Positions 1 through 9,279 of a stretch of DNA of 64,000 nt are shown here, piece by piece. The stretch comes from Hippasteria phrygiana. Taxonomy: Eukaryota; Echinodermata; Asteroidea; Valvatida; Goniasteridae. The stretch covers positions 62,001 to 126,000 of the forward strand of contig JAZGUH010000072.1 of assembly GCA_037893225.1 (NCBI GenBank), in the 5' to 3' direction. The notes beneath the pieces are model-generated. The model was not told the origin of the DNA and did not search any database. It saw only the letters and a program-made list of their open reading frames with translations. The number at the start of each line of letters is the position of its first letter. Position 1 is the first letter of the stretch. The position numbers and the translations under genes are program-made.

Positions 1-12
1 ATTCATAATTGC
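1..12 (+). repeat. Partial monomer, 3' end only, at left edge
   Basis: These 12 bases are the last bases (221-232) of a monomer, with the usual AATTGC ending. The array therefore continues to the left of the window. Confidence 0.95.
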
Positions 13-244
13 ATGAAATATCAACCAAATTCAGTAATTTTGACATGTATGGATAGCTTAGATCTGGCGCTACATGTTGCAATTATCGGCGGCTTCTTAG
101 AGTTAACACTTGTGGAGAAAATTCAAACCTCGCAATGTTTATTTTCTTCCCGGCCACCATCTGTGTGCAGATTACCTCTTATTTATTGCTCCATGCCTGT
201 CAAATTCCCTGGGGTATGGACTTGCTTTACTCATTCATAATTGC
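13..244 (+). repeat. Reference monomer, type A (232 bp)
   Basis: Used for position numbering. Diagnostic states are t38, g67, c95 (creating GTTAAC at 90-95), t101, c137, c145, g155, g158, a159, tct at 165-167, a181, c185, c195 and two Gs at 206/207. The ATG frame runs 75 codons to a TAA at 238-240, but the next copy is in another frame. Type A occurs throughout the window and is usually followed by B. Confidence 0.95.
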
Positions 245-475
245 ATGAAATATCAACCAAATTCAGTAATTTTGACATGTATGGATAGCTTAGATCTGGC
301 GCTACATGTTGCAATTATCGGCGGCTTCTTAGAGTTAAAACTTGTGGAGAAAATTCAAACCTCGCAATGTTTATTTTCTTTCCGGCCAACATCTGTGTGC
401 ATATTACCTTCTATTTATTGCTCCATGCCTGTCAAATTCCCTGGGGTATGACTTGCTTTACTCATTCATAATTGC
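245..475 (+). repeat. Monomer type B (231 bp), the main short-length variant
   Basis: It differs from A at a95, t137, a145, t158, t166 and c167, and by loss of one G at 206/207, which turns TATGGACT into TATGACT. The missing base is always linked to the ttc165-167 plus t158 back half, so the deletion probably arose once and was then amplified. In the ATG frame the deletion brings in a TGA after 68 codons. This is the commonest type and is present in all zones. Confidence 0.94.
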
Positions 476-707
476 ATGAAATATCAACCAAATTCAGTAA
501 TTTTGACATGTATGGATAGCTTAGATCTGGCGCTACATGTTGCAATTATCGGCGGCTTCTTAGAGTTAAAACTTGGGGAGAAAATTCAAACCTCGCAATG
601 TTTATTTTCTTTCCGGCCAACATCTGTGTACATGTTACCGTCTATTTATTGCTCCGTGCATGTCAAATTCCCTGGGGTATGGACTTGCTTTACTCATTCA
701 TAATTGC
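476..707 (+). repeat. Monomer type C (232 bp), carries g181
   Basis: Diagnostic states are a95, g101 (CTTGGGG), t137, a145, a155/t158/g159 (GTACATG), gtc165-167, g181 and a185 (CCGTGCATG). Type C is almost always followed by a D-type monomer. Its g181 is complementary to the c38 of that following monomer (see the junction inverted repeat at 653-748). Confidence 0.93.
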
Positions 708-748
708 ATGAAATAGCAACCAAATTCAGTAATTTTGACATGTACGGA
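653..748 (+). repeat. Junction inverted repeat, C-to-D form (g181 pairs with c38)
   Basis: The left arm is 653-667 (TCCGTGCATGTCAAA) and the right arm is 734-748 (TTTGACATGTACGGA). They are reverse complements at 14 of 15 positions; the one exception would be a G-T wobble. The arms lie on either side of the monomer junction with a 66-base spacer. At most other junctions the corresponding pair is A-T instead of G-C. No function is known; transcripts or single strands could fold into a hairpin here. Confidence 0.8.
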
Positions 749-939
749 TAGCTTAGATCTGGCGCTACATGTTACAATTATCGGCGGCTTCTTAGAGTTA
801 ATACTTGTGGAGAAAATTCAAACCTCGCAATGTTTATTTTCTTCCCGGCCACCATCTGTGTGCAGATTACCTTTTATTTATTGCTCCATGCCTGTCAAAT
901 TGCCTGGGGTATGGACTTGCTTTACTCATTCATAATTGC
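708..939 (+). repeat. Monomer type D with private TAG variant
   Basis: D carries c38 (TACGG), a67 (GTTACAA), t95, c137, c145, g155/g158, ttt165-167, c185 and g195 (AATTGCC). This copy has a private substitution giving AAATAGC near position 9, which stops the ATG frame at once. The same change is present in the copy at 3488, 2,780 bp away, so the two share a recent duplication origin. Confidence 0.92.
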
Positions 940-1170
940 ATGAAATATCAACCAAATTCAGTAATTTTGACATGTATGGATAGCTTAGATCTGGCGCTAC
1001 ATGTTGCAATTATCGGCGGCTTCTTAGAGTTAAAACTTGGGGAGAAAATTCAAACCTCGCAATGTTTATTTTCTTTCCGGCCAACATCTGTGTGCATATT
1101 ACCTTCTATTTATTGCTCCATGCATGTCAAATTCCCTGGGGTATGACTTGCTTTACTCATTCATAATTGC
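940..1170 (+). repeat. Monomer type E (231 bp), C-front/B-back mosaic
   Basis: It has the C-type front (a95, g101) and the B-type back (g155, t158, ttc165-167, 231-bp deletion), but a185 as in C. The mixture suggests an exchange within the monomer. Seen only here and at 3720. Confidence 0.88.
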
Positions 1171-1632
1171 ATGAAATATCAACCAAATTCAGTAATTTTG
1201 ACATGTACGGATAGCTTAGATCTGGCGCTACATGTTACAATTATCGGCGGCTTCTTAGAGTTAATACTTGTGGAGAAAATTCAAACCTCGCAATGTTTAT
1301 TTTCTTTCCGGCCAACATCTGTGTGCATATTACCTTCTATTTATTGCTCCATGCCTGTCAAATTCCCTGGGGTATGACTTGCTTTACTCATTCATAATTG
1401 CATGAAATATCAACCAAATTCAGTAATTTTGACATGTACGGATAGCTTAGATCTGGCGCTACATGTTACAATTATCGGCGGCTTCTTAGAGTTAATACTT
1501 GTGGAGAAAATTCAAACCTCGCAATGTTTATTTTCTTTCCGGCCAACATCTGTGTGCATATTACCTTCTATTTATTGCTCCATGCCTGTCAAATTCCCTG
1601 GGGTATGACTTGCTTTACTCATTCATAATTGC
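1171..1632 (+). repeat. Two tandem type F monomers (231 bp each), D-front/B-back mosaics
   Basis: Each copy (1171, 1402) has the D front (c38, a67, t95) joined to the B back (t137, a145, t158, ttc165-167, single G at 206). The crossover lies between positions 95 and 137. The pair recurs at 3951 and 4182 and is not seen elsewhere. Confidence 0.9.
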
Positions 1633-1864
1633 ATGAAATATCAACCAAATTCAGTAATTTTGACATGTACGGATAGCTTAGATCTGGCGCTACATGTTAC
1701 AATTATCGGCGGCTTCTTAGAGTTAATACTTGTGGAGAAAATTCAAACCTCGCAATGTTTATTTTCTTCCCGGCCACCATCTGTGTGCAGATTACCTTTT
1801 ATTTATTGCTCCATGCCTGTCAAATTGCCTGGGGTATGGACTTGCTTTACTCATTCATAATTGC

Positions 1865-2096
1865 ATGAAATATCAACCAAATTCAGTAATTTTGACATGT
1901 ATGGATAGCTTAGATCTGGCGCTACATGTTGCAATTATCGGCGGCTTCTTAGAGTTAAAACTTGTGGAGAAAATTCAAACCTCGCAATGTTTATTTTCTT
2001 CCCGGCCACCATCTGTGTGCATATTACCTTTTATTTATTGCTCCATGCCTGTCAAATTGCCTGGGGTATGGACTTGCTTTACTCATTCATAATTGC
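1865..2096 (+). repeat. Monomer type G (232 bp)
   Basis: It has an a95 front with c137, c145, t158, ttt165-167, c185 and g195, so a D-like back with one B-like site (t158). A second copy is at 10902. Confidence 0.86.
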
Positions 2097-3255
2097 ATGA
2101 AATATCAACCAAATTCAGTAATTTTGACATGTATGGATAGCTTAGATCTGGCGCTACATGTTGCAATTATCGGCGGCTTCTTAGAGTTAAAACTTGGGGA
2201 GAAAATTCAAACCTCGCAATGTTTATTTTCTTTCCGGCCAACATCTGTGTACATGTTACCTTCTATTTATTGCTCCGTGCATGTCAAATTCCCTGGGGTA
2301 TGGACTTGCTTTACTCATTCATAATTGCATGAAATATCAACCAAATTCAGTAATTTTGACATGTACGGATAGCTTAGATCTGGCGCTACATGTTACAATT
2401 ATCGGCGGCTTCTTAGAGTTAATACTTGTGGAGAAAATTCAAACCTCGCAATGTTTATTTTCTTCCCGGCCACCATCTGTGTGCAGATTACCTTTTATTT
2501 ATTGCTCCATGCCTGTCAAATTGCCTGGGGTATGGACTTGCTTTACTCATTCATAATTGCATGAAATATCAACCAAATTCAGTAATTTTGACATGTATGG
2601 ATAGCTTAGATCTGGCGCTACATGTTGCAATTATCGGCGGCTTCTTAGAGTTAACACTTGTGGAGAAAATTCAAACCTCGCAATGTTTACTTTCTTCCCG
2701 GCCAACATCTGTGTACATGTTACCGTCTATTTATTGCTCCATGCATGTCAAATTCCCTGGGGTATGGACTTGCTTTACTCATTCATAATTGCATGAAATA
2801 TCAACCAAATTCAGTAATTTTGACATGTATGGATAGCTTAGATCTGGCGCTACATGTTGCAATTATCGGCGGCTTCTTAGAGTTAACACTTGTGGAGAAA
2901 ATTCAAACCTCGCAATGTTTATTTTCTTCCCGGCCACCATCTGTGTGCAGATTACCTCTTATTTATTGCTCCATGCCTGTCAAATTCCCTGGGGTATGGA
3001 CTTGCTTTACTCATTCATAATTGCATGAAATATCAACCAAATTCAGTAATTTTGACATGTATGGATAGCTTAGATCTGGCGCTACATGTTGCAATTATCG
3101 GCGGCTTCTTAGAGTTAAAACTTGTGGAGAAAATTCAAACCTCGCAATGTTTATTTTCTTTCCGGCAAACATCTGTGTGCATATTACCTTCTATTTATTG
3201 CTCCATGCCTGTCAAATTCCCTGGGGTATGACTTGCTTTACTCATTCATAATTGC
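2097..3255 (+). repeat. Five-monomer cassette C' D H A B, copy 1 (1,159 bp)
   Basis: Starts: 2097, 2329, 2561, 2793, 3025. H at 2561 is the diagnostic member: c130 (TTTACTTTC) with c95 and a155. The same order recurs at 4413, 7193 and 12755 with identical lengths. Confidence 0.9.
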
Positions 3256-5108
3256 ATGAAATATCAACCAAATTCAGTAATTTTGACATGTATGGATAGC
3301 TTAGATCTGGCGCTACATGTTGCAATTATCGGCGGCTTCTTAGAGTTAAAACTTGGGGAGAAAATTCAAACCTCGCAATGTTTATTTTCTTTCCGGCCAA
3401 CATCTGTGTACATGTTACCGTCTATTTATTGCTCCGTGCATGTCAAATTCCCTGGGGTATGGACTTGCTTTACTCATTCATAATTGCATGAAATAGCAAC
3501 CAAATTCAGTAATTTTGACATGTACGGATAGCTTAGATCTGGCGCTACATGTTACAATTATCGGCGGCTTCTTAGAGTTAATACTTGTGGAGAAAATTCA
3601 AACCTCGCAATGTTTATTTTCTTCCCGGCCACCATCTGTGTGCAGATTACCTTTTATTTATTGCTCCATGCCTGTCAAATTGCCTGGGGTATGGACTTGC
3701 TTTACTCATTCATAATTGCATGAAATATCAACCAAATTCAGTAATTTTGACATGTATGGATAGCTTAGATCTGGCGCTACATGTTGCAATTATCGGCGGC
3801 TTCTTAGAGTTAAAACTTGGGGAGAAAATTCAAACCTCGCAATGTTTATTTTCTTTCCGGCCAACATCTGTGTGCATATTACCTTCTATTTATTGCTCCA
3901 TGCATGTCAAATTCCCTGGGGTATGACTTGCTTTACTCATTCATAATTGCATGAAATATCAACCAAATTCAGTAATTTTGACATGTACGGATAGCTTAGA
4001 TCTGGCGCTACATGTTACAATTATCGGCGGCTTCTTAGAGTTAATACTTGTGGAGAAAATTCAAACCTCGCAATGTTTATTTTCTTTCCGGCCAACATCT
4101 GTGTGCATATTACCTTCTATTTATTGCTCCATGCCTGTCAAATTCCCTGGGGTATGACTTGCTTTACTCATTCATAATTGCATGAAATATCAACCAAATT
4201 CAGTAATTTTGACATGTACGGATAGCTTAGATCTGGCGCTACATGTTACAATTATCGGCGGCTTCTTAGAGTTAATACTTGTGGAGAAAATTCAAACCTC
4301 GCAATGTTTATTTTCTTTCCGGCCAACATCTGTGTGCATATTACCTTCTATTTATTGCTCCATGCCTGTCAAATTCCCTGGGGTATGACTTGCTTTACTC
4401 ATTCATAATTGCATGAAATATCAACCAAATTCAGTAATTTTGACATGTATGGATAGCTTAGATCTGGCGCTACATGTTGCAATTATCGGCGGCTTCTTAG
4501 AGTTAAAACTTGGGGAGAAAATTCAAACCTCGCAATGTTTATTTTCTTTCCGGCCAACATCTGTGTACATGTTACCTTCAATTTATTGCTCCGTGCATGT
4601 CAAATTCCCTGGGGTATGGACTTGCTTTACTCATTCATAATTGCATGAAATATCAACCAAATTCAGTAATTTTGACATGTACGGATAGCTTAGATCTGGC
4701 GCTACATGTTACAATTATCGGCGGCTTCTTAGAGTTAATACTTGTGGAGAAAATTCAAACCTCGCAATGTTTATTTTCTTCCCGGCCACCATCTGTGTGC
4801 AGATTACCTTTTATTTATTGCTCCATGCCTGTCAAATTGCCTGGGGTATGGACTTGCTTTACTCATTCATAATTGCATGAAATATCAACCAAATTCAGTA
4901 ATTTTGACATGTATGGATAGCTTAGATCTGGCGCTACATGTTGCAATTATCGGCGGCTTCTTAGAGTTAACACTTGTGGAGAAAATTCAAACCTCGCAAT
5001 GTTTACTTTCTTCCCGGCCAACATCTGTGTACATGTTACCGTCTATTTATTGCTCCATGCATGTCAAATTCCCTGGGGTATGGACTTGCTTTACTCATTC
5101 ATAATTGC
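2793..5108 (+). repeat. Higher-order unit, 10 monomers (2,316 bp), copy 2 lacking D-G
   Basis: Order and starts: A 2793, B 3025, C 3256, D(TAG) 3488, E 3720, F 3951, F 4182, C' 4413, D 4645, H 4877. Compared with copy 1 the D-G pair is missing, a simple two-monomer indel. B at 3025 has a private c-to-a (CCGGCAAAC), and C' at 4413 has a private t-to-a (CCTTCAATT). Confidence 0.9.
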
Positions 5109-5571
5109 ATGAAATATCAACCAAATTCAGTAATTTTGACATGTATGGATAGCTTAGATCTGGCGCTACATGTTGCAATTATCGGCGGCTTCTTAGAGTT
5201 AACACTTGTGGAGAAAATTCAAACCTCGCAATGTTTATTTTCTTCCCGGCCACCATCTGTGTGCAGATTACCTCTTATTTATTGCTCCATGCCTGTCAAA
5301 TTCCCTGGGGTATGGACTTGCTTTACTCATTCATAATTGCATGAAATATCAACCAAATTCAGTAATTTTGACATGTATGGATAGCTTAGATCTGGCGCTA
5401 CATGTTGCAATTATCGGCGGCTTCTTAGAGTTAAAACTTGTGGAGAAAATTCAAACCTCGCAATGTTTATTTTCTTTCCGGCCAACATCTGTGTGCATAT
5501 TACCTTCTATTTATTGCTCCATGCCTGTCAAATTCCCTGGGGTATGACTTGCTTTACTCATTCATAATTGC
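4413..5571 (+). repeat. Five-monomer cassette C' D H A B, copy 2 (1,159 bp)
   Basis: Starts: 4413, 4645, 4877, 5109, 5341. Same order and length as the cassette at 2097, with a private substitution in C'. Confidence 0.9.
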
Positions 5572-7192
5572 ATGAAATATCAACCAAATTCAGTAATTTT
5601 GACATGTATGGATAGCTTAGATCTGGCGCTACATGTTGCAATTATCGGCGGCTTCTTAGAGTTAAAACTTGGGGAGAAAATTCAAACCTCGCAATGTTTA
5701 TTTTCTTTCCGGCCAACATCTGTGTACATGTTACCGTCTATTTATTGCTCCGTGCATGTCAAATTCCCTGGGGTATGGACTTGCTTTACTCATTCATAAT
5801 TGCATGAAATATCAACCAAATTCAGTAATTTTGACATGTATGGATAGCTTAGATCTGGCGCTACATGTTGCAATTATCGGCGGCTTCTTAGAGTTAACAC
5901 TTGTGGAGAAAATTCAAACCTCGCAATGTTTATTTTCTTCCCGGCCACCATCTGTGTGCAGATTACCTCTTATTTATTGCTCCATGCCTGTCAAATTCCC
6001 TGGGGTATGGACTTGCTTTACTCATTCATAATTGCATGAAATATCAACCAAATTCAGTAATTTTGACATGTATGGATAGCTTAGATCTGGCGCTACATGT
6101 TGCAATTATCGGCGGCTTCTTAGAGTTAAAACTTGTGGAGAAAATTCAAACCTCGCAATGTTTATTTTCTTTCCGGCCAACATCTGTGTGCATATTACCT
6201 TCTATTTATTGCTCCATGCCTGTCAAATTCCCTGGGGTATGACTTGCTTTACTCATTCATAATTGCATGAAATATCAACCAAATTCAGTAATTTTGACAT
6301 GTACGGATAGCTTAGATCTGGCGCTACATGTTACAATTATCGGCGGCTTCTTAGAGTTAATACTTGTGGAGAAAATTCAAACCTCGCAATGTTTATTTTC
6401 TTCCCGGCCACCATCTGTGTGCAGATTACCTTTTATTTATTGCTCCATGCCTGTCAAATTGCCTGGGGTATGGACTTGCTTTACTCATTCATAATTGCAT
6501 GAAATATCAACCAAATTCAGTAATTTTGACATGTATGGATAGCTTAGATCTGGCGCTACATGTTGCAATTATCGGCGGCTTCTTAGAGTTAAAACTTGTG
6601 GAGAAAATTCAAACCTCGCAATGTTTATTTTCTTTCCGGCCAACATCTGTGTGCATATTACCTTCTATTTATTGCTCCATGCCTGTCAAATTCCCTGGGG
6701 TATGACTTGCTTTACTCATTCATAATTGCATGAAATATCAACCAAATTCAGTAATTTTGACATGTATGGATAGCTTAGATCTGGCGCTACATGTTGCAAT
6801 TATCGGCGGCTTCTTAGAGTTAACACTTGTGGAGAAAATTCAAACCTCGCAATGTTTATTTTCTTCCCGGCCACCATCTGTGTGCAGAATACCTCTTATT
6901 TATTGCTCCATGCCTGTCAAATTCCCTGGGGTATGGACTTGCTTTACTCATTCATAATTGCATGAAATATCAACCAAATTCAGTAATTTTGACATGTATG
7001 GATAGCTTAGATCTGGCGCTACATGTTGCAATTATCGGCGGCTTCTTAGAGTTAAAACTTGTGGAGAAAATTCAAACCTCGCAATGTTTATTTTCTTTCC
7101 GGCCAACATCTGTGTGTATATTACCTTCTATTTATTGCTCCATGCCTGTCAAATTCCCTGGGGTATGACTTGCTTTACTCATTCATAATTGC
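5109..7192 (+). repeat. Nine-monomer block A B C / A B D / B A B
   Basis: Starts: A 5109, B 5341, C 5572, A 5804, B 6036, D 6267, B 6499, A 6730 (private GCAGAATAC), B 6962 (private TGTGTATA). C at 5572 is one of only two g181 monomers not followed by c38. D at 6267 is preceded by B, so its c38 is unmatched. Confidence 0.87.
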
Positions 7193-8351
7193 ATGAAATA
7201 TCAACCAAATTCAGTAATTTTGACATGTATGGATAGCTTAGATCTGGCGCTACATGTTGCAATTATCGGCGGCTTCTTAGAGTTAAAACTTGGGGAGAAA
7301 ATTCAAACCTCGCAATGTTTATTTTCTTTCCGGCCAACATCTGTGTACATGTTACCTTCTATTTATTGCTCCGTGCATGTCAAATTCCCTGGGGTATGGA
7401 CTTGCTTTACTCATTCATAATTGCATGAAATATCAACCAAATTCAGTAATTTTGACATGTACGGATAGCTTAGATCTGGCGCTACATGTTACAATTATCG
7501 GCGGCTTCTTAGAGTTAATACTTGTGGAGAAAATTCAAACCTCGCAATGTTTATTTTCTTCCCGGCCACCATCTGTGTGCAGATTACCTTTTATTTATTG
7601 CTCCATGCCTGTCAAATTGCCTGGGGTATGGACTTGCTTTACTCATTCATAATTGCATGAAATATCAACCAAATTCAGTAATTTTGACATGTATGGATAG
7701 CTTAGATCTGGCGCTACATGTTGCAATTATCGGCGGCTTCTTAGAGTTAACACTTGTGGAGAAAATTCAAACCTCGCAATGTTTACTTTCTTCCCGGCCA
7801 ACATCTGTGTACATGTTACCGTCTATTTATTGCTCCATGCATGTCAAATTCCCTGGGGTATGGACTTGCTTTACTCATTCATAATTGCATGAAATATCAA
7901 CCAAATTCAGTAATTTTGACATGTATGGATAGCTTAGATCTGGCGCTACATGTTGCAATTATCGGCGGCTTCTTAGAGTTAACACTTGTGGAGAAAATTC
8001 AAACCTCGCAATGTTTATTTTCTTCCCGGCCACCATCTGTGTGCAGATTACCTCTTATGTATTGCTCCATGCCTGTCAAATTCCCTGGGGTATGGACTTG
8101 CTTTACTCATTCATAATTGCATGAAATATCAACCAAATTCAGTAATTTTGACATGTATGGATAGCTTAGATCTGGCGCTACATGTTGCAATTATCGGCGG
8201 CTTCTTAGAGTTAAAACTTGTGGAGAAAATTCAAACCTCGCAATGTTTATTTTCTTTCCGGCCAACATCTGTGTGCATATTACCTTCTATTTATTGCTCC
8301 ATGCCTGTCAAATTCCCTGGGGTATGACTTGCTTTACTCATTCATAATTGC
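7193..8351 (+). repeat. Five-monomer cassette C' D H A B, copy 3 (1,159 bp)
   Basis: Starts: 7193, 7425, 7657, 7889, 8121. A at 7889 carries a private t-to-g (CTTATGTAT). Otherwise it follows the cassette pattern. Confidence 0.9.
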
Positions 8352-8583
8352 ATGAAATATCAACCAAATTCAGTAATTTTGACATGTATGGATAGCTTAG
8401 ATCTGGCGCTACATGTTGCAATTATCGGCGGCTTCTTAGAGTTAAAACTTGTGGATAAAATTCAAACCTCGCAATGTTTATTTTCTTTCCGGCCAACATC
8501 TGTGTACATGTTACCGTCTATTTATTGCTCCGTGCATGTCAAATTCCCTGGGGTATGGACTTGCTTTACTCATTCATAATTGC

Positions 8584-8815
8584 ATGAAATATCAACCAAA
8601 TTCAGTAATTTTGACATGTACGGATAGCTTAGATCTGGCGCTACATGTTACAATTATCGGCGGCTTCTTAGAGTTAATACTTGTGGAGAAAATTCAAACC
8701 TCGCAATGTTTATTTTCTTCCCGGCCACCATCTGTGTGCAGATTACCTTTTATTTATTGCTCCATGCCTGTCAAATTCCCTGGGGTATGGACTTGCTTTA
8801 CTCATTCATAATTTC
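8584..8815 (+). repeat. Monomer type D2 (232 bp), ends in TTTCATG junction
   Basis: It is D with c195 instead of g195, and its last-but-one base is T, giving AATTTCATG at the junction instead of AATTGCATG. This is the first D2; later copies replace D to the right of 13.2 kb. Confidence 0.9.
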
Positions 8816-9047
8816 ATGAAATATCAACCAAATTCAGTAATTTTGACATGTATGGATAGCTTAGATCTGGCGCTACATGTTGCAATTATCGGCGGCTTCT
8901 TAGAGTTAAAACTTGTGGAGAAAATTCAAACCTCGCAATGTTTATTTTCTTTCCGGCCAACATCTGTGTACATGTTACCGTCTATTTATTGCTCCATGCA
9001 TGTCAAATTCCCTGGGGTATGGACTTGCTTTACTCATTCATAATTGC
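8816..9047 (+). repeat. Monomer type I (232 bp)
   Basis: States: a95, t137, a145, a155/t158/g159, gtc165-167, a181, a185 and c195. It contains ATGCAT at 181-186 and TGTACA at 152-157. Its junction with the next monomer gives the A-T form of the inverted repeat (arms 8993-9007 and 9074-9088, 14 of 15 paired plus one wobble). Confidence 0.9.
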
Positions 9048-9279
9048 ATGAAATATCAACCAAATTCAGTAATTTTGACATGTATGGATAGCTTAGATCT
9101 GGCGCTACATGTTGCAATTATCGGCGGCTTCTTAGAGTTAACACTTGTGGAGAAAATTCAAACCTCGCAATGTTTATTTTCTTCCCGGCCAACATCTGTG
9201 TACATGTTACCGTCTATTTATTGCTCCATGCATGTCAAATTCCCTGGGGTATGGACTTGCTTTACTCATTCATAATTGC
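9048..9279 (+). repeat. Monomer type J (232 bp)
   Basis: States: c95 (GTTAAC), c137, a145, a155/t158/g159, gtc165-167, a181 and a185. J has an A-like front with an I-like back. It is one of the commonest types to the right of 14 kb and occurs in runs of two or three. Confidence 0.9.

Larger units (their letters stand above)
13..2792 (+). repeat. Higher-order unit, 12 monomers (2,780 bp), copy 1
   Basis: Order and starts: A 13, B 245, C 476, D(TAG) 708, E 940, F 1171, F 1402, D 1633, G 1865, C' 2097, D 2329, H 2561. The first seven monomers recur in the same order from 2793, including the private TAG variant, and C' D H closes both units. Confidence 0.9.

Noticed and set aside
40..64. TTGACA (28-33 of each monomer) as a bacterial -35 promoter element.
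   Set aside because: No -10 hexamer lies at 16-18 bp, and the context is a eukaryote-like satellite; the motif is part of the inverted-repeat arm.
126..205. Pyrimidine tract followed by GTGCAG as a splice acceptor, and GGGGTATGG as a donor.
   Set aside because: The CAG exists only in types with g158 (A, D, D2, M, N), there is no coding context, and such matches are common by chance.
13..244. CENP-B box in the monomer.
   Set aside because: A CGGG occurs on the reverse strand at the CCCGG site (137-141), but the TTCG half and spacing of the consensus are absent.
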